DNA from: Diprion similis
Taxonomy: Eukaryota > Arthropoda > Insecta > Hymenoptera > Diprionidae
Assembly (NCBI RefSeq): GCF_021155765.1
Contig: NC_060118.1
Coordinates: forward strand, 10,351,646 to 10,415,645
Length of the DNA stretch: 64,000 bases
Reading direction: 5' to 3'
The notes under the pieces were generated by a model, which was given only the letters and a program-made list of their open reading frames with translations, searched no databases and was not told the DNA's origin. Made by a program: the position numbers and the translations under genes. Shown one piece after another: positions 23,701-37,800 of this stretch (the first letter of the stretch is position 1; each line of letters begins with the position of its first letter).

Positions 23701-24492
23701 ATTGTAAATTAGTTGGTAAATTCGTAAAACTACTTAAAAAATATTCGTATTTTAATTAGGTCAATTGTTTAGAATCCCATAACTTGACAAATAACGCCTA
23801 GAAAAAAAAAAGTGATCACATTCGTGTTCTTCTAGAAATAGGTACGATTAGGCCGAATATGAACGAATGTTAAAACCGCAAATTTTTGCCGTTGTCTGGT
23901 TCAGTGAAAAGCTCTTTGTCCCGATTGGAAACACCGATGTCTCCAGAAAGCCGGGAATTAAGCTTCATTATCCTCTTATTAAAACTTGAGTAGAAACCGA
24001 GTTCATTCCTGAATATAAACAGTACGAAATACGAAAGAGTTTATTGTGGTAAAAATTGACCTGAGATGAAAAATATGATGCAACGATCTTAGAGGGATTG
24101 AAATGGATGATTTTTTTTTTCACTTTTCGCACGCCTCAAGCTTTCCGTTTTTGTTCCAGATAATTCATGTGTCTGACTAATTATGATCAAGTGCGGGAGT
24201 CAAGGATCACTCGCCGAGGCATCATTGAAGCGTCGAATTTGAAAGTGCGGCGAAAACGCGGGCGGCGATACGTAATGGAGAGCCATCTTTGAGAGGCAGA
24301 TCATACGTGGTGATCTAATCACGCGCCCATCCTGGAGCTCGCATACCGAGTTGGCCTTGCCTCTGATCCCGATGTTACAGATTGCGTCAGATCGACGCGG
24401 ATCCCCAATATTGCTTTATGCTCGCAAGCCCATCGCCGGGGAAAGATTGATTTCGTCGTAAATTGTAAGGAGGGGGAGACCGTGATGGATGG
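20722..24492. other. Intergenic between RR genes 3 and 4 (copy 1)
   Basis: AT-rich spacer. A possible AATAAA for RR gene 3 lies at 21247-21252. A poly-C run is near 22107-22116 and several poly-T/A runs occur. I recognise no gene or RNA. Short open frames (for example 22789-23001) have no family motif. Confidence 0.5.
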
Positions 24493-24499
24493 TATAAGA
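24493..24499 (+). promoter_or_regulatory. TATA box of RR gene copy 1
   Basis: TATAAGA 60 bp upstream of the ATG-AAG first exon at 24553, so the transcript would have a very short 5' UTR. Confidence 0.65.
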
Positions 24500-24552
24500 A
24501 TCCGCGATCGCTACCGAAAAATCAAATCAAATTGTGCATCCCTCGAAGAAGC

Positions 24553-25776
24553 ATGAAGGTGAGGATCGACGGCTAGTGTGAATATTCGCAATCTACATGG
24601 TGCCAGCAAATCGATCTCGGTGCAAATCGGGACCGAACTGCATATCGAACTTTGAACACATCAGTGATTTCGTTTCACAATAAACTCGCGAAAAATTCCT
24701 AATTCTGATTTATAAGAGGGACCAAGAAGGAACGAAGATCTTACGATATCGATATGACATGAGATTTTCCAATTAGTCAATTTAGATCATACACCTGTAT
24801 TCTATCGAATTTTATTACTCTCACGATTATAGTGATTGTCGAATTTGCGCTCGATTGCAATGCGCCTGGATACGGCACAGATTTAGAATTCCGCGACTGA
24901 TTTCCGTGCATGATACTAATTGTCAATAAAAGACGACTAATATTGTGGTTACGACTACTCAGGTATTCCTTGCCCTGTGTCTCGTTGCGGCGGCGTCCGC
25001 CAGCCTGGAGCCTGCCGGATATCGTCCTCCAGGTTCCGCTCCCTCGACGCGTTACCTGCCTGCGAGTAACCAGGCGTCATCGGCCCCTCAGCAACCGTCG
25101 GCCAGGTACCTGCCGGCCAGTCAGTCGGAGAACCTGGCTACCCTGGCTCGTTTCCCAGCACCATCCAGTGCCTATCTTCCTGCCAACAACTACGAAGCTC
25201 CTGCTCGAGCCTCCCCGTCGTCCTCCAGGTTCTCCAGCGGCCCGTCCGCGTCCTACGGAGTCCCCGCTTCATCGCAGTACTCGGCGCCGGTTGCTGTTCC
25301 CGAAAATCGTTACCTCCCGGCCACCAACGCTGTAAACGGAGGTGGCGACTCAGGATACGCCTACGGAGATGCCGAAAATTCAGTGAGTATGAGCATAACT
25401 CAATATTGTAACCACGATTGCCGGTAGACCGATGTTTGAGTTCCGGTTACCGGTTATCGGGGAATGTTGAACTGGACGCCATGTAACGATGTAAACTTTC
25501 CTGTCGCTTCAGGAACCCGCGAAGTACGATTTCCAGTACGAGGTGAAGGACAACTACGACAACGACTTTGGACACCAAGAGAGCCGTGACGGCGACGACA
25601 CCAAGGGCATGTACTACGTCCTCCTTCCCGACGGACGCAAGCAGATCGTCGAGTACACGGCCGACCAGGAAGGTTACAAGCCCAGGATCTCGTACGAGGA
25701 GGCAAGGCAAGGATACAACAACGGATACAATCAGAGAAACGGTCAAGCTGGGGGATATCCCGAAGGACCTTATTAG
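24553..25776 (+). CDS. YLPA-motif RR cuticular protein, copy 1 (229 aa)
   Basis: Exons: 24553-24558 (MK, then GTGAGG), 24963-25382 and 25513-25776 (TAG); introns phase 0. MK joins VFLALCLVAAASA as signal peptide. The mature part starts SLEPAGYRPPG and carries scattered YLPA motifs (RYLPAS, AYLPAN, RYLPAT) in a Ser/Ala/Pro-rich linker. The last exon encodes the RR chitin-binding domain (EPAKYDFQYEVKD, DFGHQESRDGDD, YYVLLPDGRKQIVEYTADQE, YKPRISYEE) and a Tyr/Asn/Gly tail. Family role: secreted chitin-binding cuticle protein; tyrosines in such motifs are thought to serve crosslinking. A near-identical inverted copy lies at 51691-52702 across the satellite array. From about 25103 to 25758 I see no difference between them, intron 2 included, while the first exon, signal peptide and 3' UTR differ. 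Confidence 0.9.
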
Positions 25777-25882
25777 AAGTGAAATATATTCCGCAATGGT
25801 GGCTTGATGAGTAGACACGTGATAAAAACGATCATGTATTTTAATGTACATATTGTAGCTACCGATGTATAATTACTAGTGA

Positions 25883-25888
25883 AATAAA
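25883..25888 (+). terminator. Poly(A) signal of RR gene copy 1
   Basis: AATAAA about 105 bp after the stop codon, the first such hexamer downstream. Confidence 0.65.
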
Positions 25889-26349
25889 GAAATTTTGTAC
25901 CTCGTAATATTAACCTGCGTATGATCTCTGTGCATTGCTCGATCTACTTCTTAATCAGATCAGTAATACAACGTTGATAATGCGGTCATGACAACACAAA
26001 TAGGGAAAAAGATAAAAGATACATGACAAAAGACGGAACGAATTCAAGGATTGCAAAACTGACAAGCAAGAAGAAATCTGCATTTCGATTTTGAAAGGTG
26101 GTAATGTCGTTCAAATGACAGATGTCTGCAGGATCGGGGATTTTCCATTGAATTTCCGCAAGATGTTCGTCGTGCAACTAAAAGAGCTATGATTCAATAT
26201 AGTCTGTCATTTCTGCTTTTCTTAGAGTCCTATAGGATGGAGAGGAGTCATGGTGAAAAGAGTCTGAGTGAAGAATTTCCGGCTCGCTTTCGCTAAGCTC
26301 ATAGCGTTCTCAAAAGTTGAATGAGTTGATGAAGGTGACACAGATGAAT
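25889..26349. other. Spacer between RR gene copy 1 and the satellite array
   Basis: About 460 bp with no gene. Its right end grades into the first, clearly divergent satellite monomer; whether older, more decayed monomers lie further left cannot be told by eye. Confidence 0.5.
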
Positions 26350-28784
26350 GTCAATCACTGGAGTCCCAATACGCGACAAGCAGCGCAAAAAGTGTTACAG
26401 ACGAAAAACTGCAGATTTTCATCGTCATTTCGCCGCTGCTGGTCCTAGGCTCTTTTTCATGTGTTTCCTAAGTTCCTGGGCGTCGAATTAGTCCAAAAAG
26501 CGTCATACGGATCGATTCCAAGACAAAAGATTTTTCGGCCAAAAAAAATCCAAGGCTAACCCCTTTGCATTTTTGGCGAAAATTTCGACGACTTTGAAAA
26601 GTGCTGCAATTAATTCTTGAGGGTACTAATCCGACGTGATTTTGCGAGAGGAATCGATTAATCGCAGTCCCGATACGCTGCGAGCAACACCTGCAAAGTT
26701 ACAGCCGAAAAACTACAGATTTTCATCGTCATTTCTCCGCTGCTGGTCCTAGGCTCTTTTTCATGTGTTTTCTGGGTTCCTGGGCGTCGAATTAGTCTAA
26801 AAAGCGTCATACGGATCGATTCCAAGACAAAAGATTTTTCGGCCAAAAAAAATCCAAGGCTAACCCCTTTGCATTTTTGGCGAAAATTTCGACGACTTTG
26901 AAAAGTGCTGCAATTAATTCTTTAGGGTACTATTCCGACGTGATTTTGCGAGAGGAATCGATTAATCGCAGTCCCGATACGCTGCGAGCAACACCTGCAA
27001 AGTTACAGCCGAAAAACTGCAGATTTTCATCGTCATTTCTCCGCTGCTGGTCCTAGGCTCTTTTTCATGTGTTTTCTGAGTTCCTGGGCGTCGAATTAGT
27101 CTAAAAAGCGTCATACGGATCGATTCCAAGACAAAAGATTTTTCGGCCAAAAAAAATCCAAGGCTAACCCCTTTGCATTTTTGGCGAAAATTTCGACGAC
27201 TTTGAAAAGTGCTGCAGATAATTCTTTAGGGTACTATTCCGACGTGATTTTGCGAGAGGAATCGATTAATCGCAGTCCCGATACGCTGCGAGCAACACCT
27301 GCAAAGTTACAGCCGAAAAACTGCAGATTTTCATCGTCATTTCTCCGCTGCTGGTCCTAGGCTCTTTTTCATGTGTTTTCTGAGTTCCTGGGCGTCGAAT
27401 TAGTCTAAAAAGCGTCATACGGATCGATTCCAAGACAAAAGATTTTTCGGCCAAAAAAAATCCAAGGCTAACCCCTTTGCATTTTTGGCGAAAATTTCGA
27501 CGACTTTGAAAAGTGCTGCAATTAATTCTTTAGGGTACTATTCCGACGTGATTTTGCGAGAGGAATCGATTAATCGCAGTCCCGATACGCTGCGAGCAAC
27601 ACCTGCAAAGTTACAGCCGAAAAACTGCAGATTTTCATCGTCATTTCTCCGCTGCTGGTCCTAGGCTCTTTTTCATGTGTTTTCTGAGTTCCTGGGCGTC
27701 GAATTAGTCTAAAAAGCGTCATACGGATCGATTCCAAGACAAAAGATTTTTCGGCCAAAAAAAATCCAAGGCTAACCCCTTTGCATTTTTGGCGAAAATT
27801 TCGACGACTTTGAAAAGTGCTGCAATTAATTCTTTAGGGTACTATTCCGACGTGATTTTGCGAGAGGAATCGATTAATCGCAGTCCCGATACGCTGCGAG
27901 CAACACCTGCAAAGTTACAGCCGAAAAACTGCAGATTTTCATCGTCATTTCTCCGCTGCTGGTCCTAGGCTCTTTTTCATGTGTTTTCTGAGTTCCTGGG
28001 CGTCGAATTAGTCTAAAAAGCGTCATACGGATCGATTCCAAGACAAAAGATTTTTCGGCCAAAAAAAATCCAAGGCTAACCCCTTTGCATTTTTGGCGAA
28101 AATTTCGACGACTTTGAAAAGTGCTGCAATTAATTCTTTAGGGTACTATTCCGACGTGATTTTGCGAGAGGAATCGATTAATCGCAGTCCCGATACGCTG
28201 CGAGCAACACCTGCAAAGTTACAGCCGAAAAACTGCAGATTTTCATCGTCATTTCTCCGCTGCTGGTCCTAGGCTCTTTTTCGTGTGTTTTCTGAGTTCC
28301 TGGGCGTCGAATTAGTCTAAAAAGCGTCATACGGATCGATTCCAAGACAAAAGATTTTTCGGCCAAAAAAAATCCAAGGCTAACCCTTTGCATTTTTGGC
28401 GAAAATTTCGACGACTTTGAAAAGTGCTGCAATTAATTCTTTAGGGTACTATTCCGACGTGATTTTGCGAGAGGAATCGATTAATCGCAGTCCCGATACG
28501 CTGCGAGCAACACCTGCGAAGTTACAGCCGAAAAACTGCAGATTTTCATCGTCATTTCTCCGCTGCTGGTCCTAGGCTCTTTTTCATGTGTTTTCTGAGT
28601 TCCTGGGCGTCGAATTAGTCTAAAAAGCGTCATACGGATCGATTCCAAGACAAAAGATTTTTCGGCCAAAAAAAATCCAAGGCTAACCCCTTTGCATTTT
28701 TGGCGAAAATTTCGACGACTTTGAAAAGTGCTGCAATTAATTCTTTAGGGTACTATTCCGACGTGATTTTGCGAGAGGAATCGA

Positions 28785-31700
28785 TTAATCGCAGTCCCGA
28801 TACGCTGCGAGCAACACCCGCAAAGTTACAGCCGAAAAACTGCAGATTTTCATCGTCATTTCTCCGCTGCTGGTTCTAGGCTCTTTTTCATGTGTTTTCT
28901 GAGTTCCTGGGCGTCGAATTAGTCTAAAAAGCGTCATACGGATCGATTCCAAGACAAAAGATTTTTCGGCCAAAAAAAATCCAAGGCTAACCCCTTTGCA
29001 TTTTTGGCGAAAATTTCGACGACTTTGAAAAGTGCTGCAATTAATTCTTTAGGGTACTATTCCGACGTGATTTTGCGAGAGGAATCGATTATTCGCAGTC
29101 CCGATACGCTGCGAGCAACACCTGCAAAGTGACAGCCGAAAAACTGCAGATTCTCATCGTCATTTCTCCGCTGCTGGTCCTAGGCTCTTTTTCATGTGTT
29201 TTCTGAGTTCCTGGGCGTCGAATTAGTCTAAAAAGCGTCATACGGATCGATTCCAAGACAAAAGATTTTTCGGCCAAAAAAAATCCAAGGCTAACCCCTT
29301 TGCATTTTTGGCGAAAATTTCGACGACTTTGAAAAGTGCTGCAATTAATTCTTTAGGGTACTATTCCGACGTGATTTTGCGAGAGGAATCGATTAATCGC
29401 AGTCCCGATACGCTGCGAGCAACACCTGCAAAGTTACAGCCGAAAAACTGCAGATTTTCATCGTCATTTCTCCGCTGCTGGTCCTAGGCTCTTTTTCATG
29501 TGTTTTCTGAGTTCCTGGGCGTCGAATTAGTCTAAAAAGCGTCATACGGATCGATTCCAAGACAAAAGATTTTTCGGCCAAAAAAAATCCAAGGCTAACC
29601 CCTTTGCATTTTTGGCGAAAATTTCGACGACTTTGAAAAGTGCTGCAATTAATTCTTTAGGGTACTATTCCGACGTGATTTTGCGAGAGGAATCGATTAA
29701 TCGCAGTCCCGATACGCTGCGAGCAACACCTGCAAAGTTACAGCCGAAAAACTGCAGATTTTCATCGTCATTTCTCCGCTGCTGGTCCTAGGCTCTTTTT
29801 CATGTGTTTTCTGAGTTCCTGGGCGTCGAATTAGTCTAAAAAGCGTCATACGGATCGATTCCAAGACAAAAGATTTTTCGGCCAAAAAAAATCCAAGGCT
29901 AACCCCTTTGCATTTTTGGCGAAAATTTCGACGACTTTGAAAAGTGCTGCAATTAATTCTTTAGGGTACTATTCCGACGTGATTTTGCGAGAGGAATCGA
30001 TTAATCGCAGTCCCGATACGCTGCGAGCAACACCTGCAAAGTTACAGCCGAAAAACTGCAGATTTTCACCGTCATTTCTCCGCTGCTGGTCCTAGGCTCT
30101 TTTTCATGTGTTTTCTGAGTTCCTGGGCGTCGAATTAGTCTAAAAAGCGTCATACGGATCGATTCCAAGACAAAAGATTTTTCGGCCAAAAAAAATCCAA
30201 GGCTAACCCCTTTGCAATTTTGGCGAAAATTTCGACGACTTTGAAAAGTGCTGCAATTAATTCTTTAGGGTACTATTCCGACGTGATTTTGCGACAGGAA
30301 TCGATTAATCGCAGTCCCGATACGCTGCGAGCAACACCTGCAAAGTTACAGCCAAAAAACTGCAGATTTTCATCGTCATTTCTCCGCTGCTGGTCCTAGG
30401 CTCTTTTTCATGTGTTTTCTGAGTTCCTGGGCGTCGAATTAGTCTAAAAAGCGTCATACGGATCGATTCCAAGACAAAAGATTTTTCGGCCAAAAAAAAT
30501 CCAAGGCTAACCCCTTTGCATTTTTGGCGAAAATTTCGACGACTTTGAAAAGTGCTGCAATTAATTCTTTAGGGTACTATTCCGACGTGATTTTGCGAGA
30601 GGAATCGATTAATCGCAGTCCCGATACGCTGCGAGCAACACCCGCAAAGTTACAGCCGAAAAACTGCAGATTTTCATCGTCATTTCTCCGCTGCTGGTTC
30701 TAGGCTCTTTTTCATGTGTTTTCTGAGTTCCTGGGCGTCGAATTAGTCTAAAAAGCGTCATACGGATCGATTCCAAGACAAAAGATTTTTCGGCCAAAAA
30801 AAATCCAAGGCTAACCCCTTTGCATTTTTGGCGAAAATTTCGACGACTTTGAAAAGTGCTGCAATTAATTCTTTAGGGTACTATTCCGACGTGATTTTGC
30901 GAGAGGAATCGATTAATCGCAGTCCCGATACGCTGCGAGCAACACCTGCAAAGTTACAGCCGAAAAACTGCAGATTTTCATCGTCATTTCTCCGCTGCTG
31001 GTCCTAGGCTCTTTTTCATGTGTTTTCTGAGTTCCTGGGCGTCGAATTAGTCTAAAAAGCGTCATACGGATCGATTCCAAGACAAAAGATTTTTCGGCCA
31101 AAAAAAATCCAAGGCTAACCCCTTTGCATTTTTGGCGAAAATTTCGACGACTTTGAAAAGTGCTGCAATTAATTCTTTAGGGTACTATTCCGACGTGATT
31201 TTGCGAGAGGAATCGATTATTCGCAGTCCCGATACGCTGCGAGCAACACCTGCAAAGTGACAGCCGAAAAACTGCAGATTCTCATCGTCATTTCTCCGCT
31301 GCTGGTCCTAGGCTCTTTTTCATGTGTTTTCTGAGTTCCTGGGCGTCGAATTAGTCTAAAAAGCGTCATACGGATCGATTCCAAGACAAAAGATTTTTCG
31401 GCCAAAAAAAATCCAAGGCTAACCCCTTTGCATTTTTGGCGAAAATTTCGACGACTTTGAAAAGTGCTGCAATTAATTCTTTAGGGTACTATTCCGACGT
31501 GATTTTGCGAGAGGAATCGATTAATCGCAGTCCCGATACGCTGCGAGCAACACCCGCAAAGTTACAGCCGAAAAACTGCAGATTTTCATCGTCATTTCTC
31601 CGCTGCTGGTTCTAGGCTCTTTTTCATGTGTTTTCTGAGTTCCTGGGCGTCGAATTAGTCTAAAAAGCGTCATACGGATCGATTCCAAGACAAAAGATTT

Positions 31701-34700
31701 TTCGGCCAAAAAAAATCCAAGGCTAACCCCTTTGCATTTTTGGCGAAAATTTCGACGACTTTGAAAAGTGCTGCAATTAATTCTTTAGGGTACTATTCCG
31801 ACGTGATTTTGCGAGAGGAATCGATTAATCGCAGTCCCGATACGCTGCGAGCAACACCTGCAAAGTTACAGCCGAAAAACTGCAGATTTTCATCGTCATT
31901 TCTCCGCTGCTGGTCCTAGGCTCTTTTTCATGTGTTTTCTGAGTTCCTGGGCGTCGAATTAGTCTAAAAAGCGTCATACGGATCGATTCCAAGACAAAAG
32001 ATTTTTCGGCCAAAAAAAATCCAAGGCTAACCCCTTTGCATTTTTGGCGAAAATTTCGACGACTTTGAAAAGTGCTGCAATTAATTCTTTAGGGTACTAT
32101 TCCGACGTGATTTTGCGAGAGGAATCGATTATTCGCAGTCCCGATACGCTGCGAGCAACACCTGCAAAGTGACAGCCGAAAAACTGCAGATTCTCATCGT
32201 CATTTCTCCGCTGCTGGTCCTAGGCTCTTTTTCATGTGTTTTCTGAGTTCCTGGGCGTCGAATTAGTCTAAAAAGCGTCATACGGATCGATTCCAAGACA
32301 AAAGATTTTTCGGCCAAAAAAAATCCAAGGCTAACCCCTTTGCATTTTTGGCGAAAATTTCGACGACTTTGAAAAGTGCTGCAATTAATTCTTTAGGGTA
32401 CTATTCCGACGTGATTTTGCGAGAGGAATCGATTAATCGCAGTCCCGATACGCTGCGAGCAACACCCGCAAAGTTACAGCCGAAAAACTGCAGATTTTCA
32501 TCGTCATTTCTCCGCTGCTGGTTCTAGGCTCTTTTTCATGTGTTTTCTGAGTTCCTGGGCGTCGAATTAGTCTAAAAAGCGTCATACGGATCGATTCCAA
32601 GACAAAAGATTTTTCGGCCGAAAAAAATCCAAGGCTAACCCCTTTGCATTTTTGGCGAAAATTTCGACGACTTTGAAAAGTGCTGCAATTAATTCTTTAG
32701 GGTACTATTCCGACGTGATTTTGCGAGAGGAATCGATTATTCGCAGTCCCGATACGCTGCGAGCAACACCTGCAAAGTGACAGCCGAAAAACTGCAGATT
32801 CTCATCGTCATTTCTCCGCTGCTGGTCCTAGGCTCTTTTTCATGTGTTTTCTGAGTTCCTGGGCGTCGAATTAGTCTAAAAAGCGTCATACGGATCGATT
32901 CCAAGACAAAAGATTTTTCGGCCAAAAAAAATCCAAGGCTAACCCCTTTGCATTTTTGGCGAAAATTTCGACGACTTTGAAAAGTGCTGCAATTAATTCT
33001 TTAGGGTACTATTCCGACGTGATTTTGCGAGAGGAATCGATTAATCGCAGTCCCGATACGCTGCGAGCAACACCTGCAAAGTTACAGCCGAAAAACTGCA
33101 GATTTTCATCGTCATTTCTCCGCTGCTGGTCCTAGGCTCTTTTTCATGTGTTTTCTGAGTTCCTGGGCGTCGAATTAGTCTAAAAAGCGTCATACGGATC
33201 GATTCCAAGACAAAAGATTTTTCGGCCAAAAAAAATCCAAGGCTAACCCCTTTGCATTTTTGGCGAAAATTTCGACGACTTTGAAAAGTGCTGCAATTAA
33301 TTCTTTAGGGTACTATTCCGACGTGATTTTGCGAGAGGAATCGATTAATCGCAGTCCCGATACGCTGCGAGCAACACCTGCAAAGTTACAGCCGAAAAAC
33401 TGCAGATTTTCATCGTCATTTCTCCGCTGCTGGTCCTAGGCTCTTTTTCATGTGTTTTCTGAGTTCCTGGGCGTCGAATTAGTCTAAAAAGCGTCATACG
33501 GATCGATTCTAAGACAAAAGATTTTTCGGCCAAAAAAAATCCAAGGCTAACCCCTTTGCATTTTTGACGAAAATTTCGACGACTTTGAAAAGTGCTGCAA
33601 TTAATTCTTTAGGGTACTATTCCGACGTGATTTTGCGAGAGGAATCGATTAATCGCAGTCCCGATACGCTGCGAGCAACACCTGCAAAGTTACAGCCGAA
33701 AAACTGCAGATTTTCATCGTCATTTCTCCGCTGCTGGTCCTAGGCTCTTTTTCATGTGTTTTCTGAGTTCCTGGGCGTCGAATTAGTCTAAAAAGCGTCA
33801 TACGGATCGATTCCAAGACAAAAGATTTTTCGGCCAAAAAAAATCCAAGGCTAACCCCTTTGCATTTTTGGCGAAAATTTCGACGACTTTGAAAAGTGCT
33901 GCAATTAATTCTTTAGGGTACTATTCCGACGTGATTTTGCGAGAGGAATCGATTAATCGCAGTCCCGATACGCTGCGAGCAACACCCGCAAAGTTACAGC
34001 CGAAAAACTGCAGATTTTCATCGTCATTTCTCCGCTGCTGGTTCTAGGCTCTTTTTCATGTGTTTTCTGAGTTCCTGGGCGTCGAATTAGTCTAAAAAGC
34101 GTCATACGGATCGATTCCAAGACAAAAGATTTTTCGGCCAAAAAAAATCCAAGGCTAACCCCTTTGCATTTTTGGCGAAAATTTCGACGACTTTGAAAAG
34201 TGCTGCAATTAATTCTTTAGGGTACTATTCCGACGTGATTTTGCGAGAGGAATCGATTAATCGCAGTCCCGATACGCTGCGAGCAACACCTGCAAAGTTA
34301 CAGCCGAAAAACTGCAGATTTTCATCGTCATTTCTCCGCTGCTGGTCCTAGGCTCTTTTTCATGTGTTTTCTGAGTTCCTGGGCGTCGAATTAGTCTAAA
34401 AAGCGTCATACGGATCGATTCCAAGACAAAAGATTTTTCGGCCAAAAAAAATCCAAGGCTAACCCCTTTGCATTTTTGGCGAAAATTTCGACGACTTTGA
34501 AAAGTGCTGCAATTAATTCTTTAGGGTACTATTCCGACGTGATTTTGCGAGAGGAATCGATTAATCGCAGTCCCGATACGCTGCGAGCAACACCTGCAAA
34601 GTTACAGCCGAAAAACTGCAGATTTTCATCGTCATTTCTCCGCTGCTGGTCCTAGGCTCTTTTTCATGTGTTTTCTGAGTTCCTGGGCGTCGAATTAGTC

Positions 34701-34864
34701 TAAAAAGCGTCATACGGATCGATTCCAAGACAAAAGATTTTTCGGCCAAAAAAAATCCAAGGCTAACCCCTTTGCAATTTTGGCGAAAATTTCGACGACT
34801 TTGAAAAGTGCTGCAATTAATTCTTTAGGGTACTATTCCGACGTGATTTTGCGAGAGGAATCGA
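28785..34864. repeat. Higher-order satellite unit 1 (20 monomers, 6,080 bp)
   Basis: The order of variant monomers here is repeated in the next 6,080 bp. Private mutations recur at exactly +6,080. The A-to-G in the A-run after ttttcggcc is at 32620 and again at 38700. The C-to-T in gatcgattc is at 33510 and again at 39590. The caggaatcg/ccaaaaaac pair near 30295/30353 recurs near 36375/36433. Confidence 0.85.
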
Positions 34865-37800
34865 TTAATCGCAGTCCCGATACGCTGCGAGCAACACCCG
34901 CAAAGTTACAGCCGAAAAACTGCAGATTTTCATCGTCATTTCTCCGCTGCTGGTTCTAGGCTCTTTTTCATGTGTTTTCTGAGTTCCTGGGCGTCGAATT
35001 AGTCTAAAAAGCGTCATACGGATCGATTCCAAGACAAAAGATTTTTCGGCCAAAAAAAATCCAAGGCTAACCCCTTTGCATTTTTGGCGAAAATTTCGAC
35101 GACTTTGAAAAGTGCTGCAATTAATTCTTTAGGGTACTATTCCGACGTGATTTTGCGAGAGGAATCGATTATTCGCAGTCCCGATACGCTGCGAGCAACA
35201 CCTGCAAAGTGACAGCCGAAAAACTGCAGATTCTCATCGTCATTTCTCCGCTGCTGGTCCTAGGCTCTTTTTCATGTGTTTTCTGAGTTCCTGGGCGTCG
35301 AATTAGTCTAAAAAGCGTCATACGGATCGATTCCAAGACAAAAGATTTTTCGGCCAAAAAAAATCCAAGGCTAACCCCTTTGCATTTTTGGCGAAAATTT
35401 CGACGACTTTGAAAAGTGCTGCAATTAATTCTTTAGGGTACTATTCCGACGTGATTTTGCGAGAGGAATCGATTAATCGCAGTCCCGATACGCTGCGAGC
35501 AACACCTGCAAAGTTACAGCCGAAAAACTGCAGATTTTCATCGTCATTTCTCCGCTGCTGGTCCTAGGCTCTTTTTCATGTGTTTTCTGAGTTCCTGGGC
35601 GTCGAATTAGTCTAAAAAGCGTCATACGGATCGATTCCAAGACAAAAGATTTTTCGGCCAAAAAAAATCCAAGGCTAACCCCTTTGCATTTTTGGCGAAA
35701 ATTTCGACGACTTTGAAAAGTGCTGCAATTAATTCTTTAGGGTACTATTCCGACGTGATTTTGCGAGAGGAATCGATTAATCGCAGTCCCGATACGCTGC
35801 GAGCAACACCTGCAAAGTTACAGCCGAAAAACTGCAGATTTTCATCGTCATTTCTCCGCTGCTGGTCCTAGGCTCTTTTTCATGTGTTTTCTGAGTTCCT
35901 GGGCGTCGAATTAGTCTAAAAAGCGTCATACGGATCGATTCCAAGACAAAAGATTTTTCGGCCAAAAAAAATCCAAGGCTAACCCCTTTGCATTTTTGGC
36001 GAAAATTTCGACGACTTTGAAAAGTGCTGCAATTAATTCTTTAGGGTACTATTCCGACGTGATTTTGCGAGAGGAATCGATTAATCGCAGTCCCGATACG
36101 CTGCGAGCAACACCTGCAAAGTTACAGCCGAAAAACTGCAGATTTTCATCGTCATTTCTCCGCTGCTGGTCCTAGGCTCTTTTTCATGTGTTTTCTGAGT
36201 TCCTGGGCGTCGAATTAGTCTAAAAAGCGTCATACGGATCGATTCCAAGACAAAAGATTTTTCGGCCAAAAAAAATCCAAGGCTAACCCCTTTGCAATTT
36301 TGGCGAAAATTTCGACGACTTTGAAAAGTGCTGCAATTAATTCTTTAGGGTACTATTCCGACGTGATTTTGCGACAGGAATCGATTAATCGCAGTCCCGA
36401 TACGCTGCGAGCAACACCTGCAAAGTTACAGCCAAAAAACTGCAGATTTTCATCGTCATTTCTCCGCTGCTGGTCCTAGGCTCTTTTTCATGTGTTTTCT
36501 GAGTTCCTGGGCGTCGAATTAGTCTAAAAAGCGTCATACGGATCGATTCCAAGACAAAAGATTTTTCGGCCAAAAAAAATCCAAGGCTAACCCCTTTGCA
36601 TTTTTGGCGAAAATTTCGACGACTTTGAAAAGTGCTGCAATTAATTCTTTAGGGTACTATTCCGACGTGATTTTGCGAGAGGAATCGATTAATCGCAGTC
36701 CCGATACGCTGCGAGCAACACCCGCAAAGTTACAGCCGAAAAACTGCAGATTTTCATCGTCATTTCTCCGCTGCTGGTTCTAGGCTCTTTTTCATGTGTT
36801 TTCTGAGTTCCTGGGCGTCGAATTAGTCTAAAAAGCGTCATACGGATCGATTCCAAGACAAAAGATTTTTCGGCCAAAAAAAATCCAAGGCTAACCCCTT
36901 TGCATTTTTGGCGAAAATTTCGACGACTTTGAAAAGTGCTGCAATTAATTCTTTAGGGTACTATTCCGACGTGATTTTGCGAGAGGAATCGATTAATCGC
37001 AGTCCCGATACGCTGCGAGCAACACCTGCAAAGTTACAGCCGAAAAACTGCAGATTTTCATCGTCATTTCTCCGCTGCTGGTCCTAGGCTCTTTTTCATG
37101 TGTTTTCTGAGTTCCTGGGCGTCGAATTAGTCTAAAAAGCGTCATACGGATCGATTCCAAGACAAAAGATTTTTCGGCCAAAAAAAATCCAAGGCTAACC
37201 CCTTTGCATTTTTGGCGAAAATTTCGACGACTTTGAAAAGTGCTGCAATTAATTCTTTAGGGTACTATTCCGACGTGATTTTGCGAGAGGAATCGATTAT
37301 TCGCAGTCCCGATACGCTGCGAGCAACACCTGCAAAGTGACAGCCGAAAAACTGCAGATTCTCATCGTCATTTCTCCGCTGCTGGTCCTAGGCTCTTTTT
37401 CATGTGTTTTCTGAGTTCCTGGGCGTCGAATTAGTCTAAAAAGCGTCATACGGATCGATTCCAAGACAAAAGATTTTTCGGCCAAAAAAAATCCAAGGCT
37501 AACCCCTTTGCATTTTTGGCGAAAATTTCGACGACTTTGAAAAGTGCTGCAATTAATTCTTTAGGGTACTATTCCGACGTGATTTTGCGAGAGGAATCGA
37601 TTAATCGCAGTCCCGATACGCTGCGAGCAACACCCGCAAAGTTACAGCCGAAAAACTGCAGATTTTCATCGTCATTTCTCCGCTGCTGGTTCTAGGCTCT
37701 TTTTCATGTGTTTTCTGAGTTCCTGGGCGTCGAATTAGTCTAAAAAGCGTCATACGGATCGATTCCAAGACAAAAGATTTTTCGGCCAAAAAAAATCCAA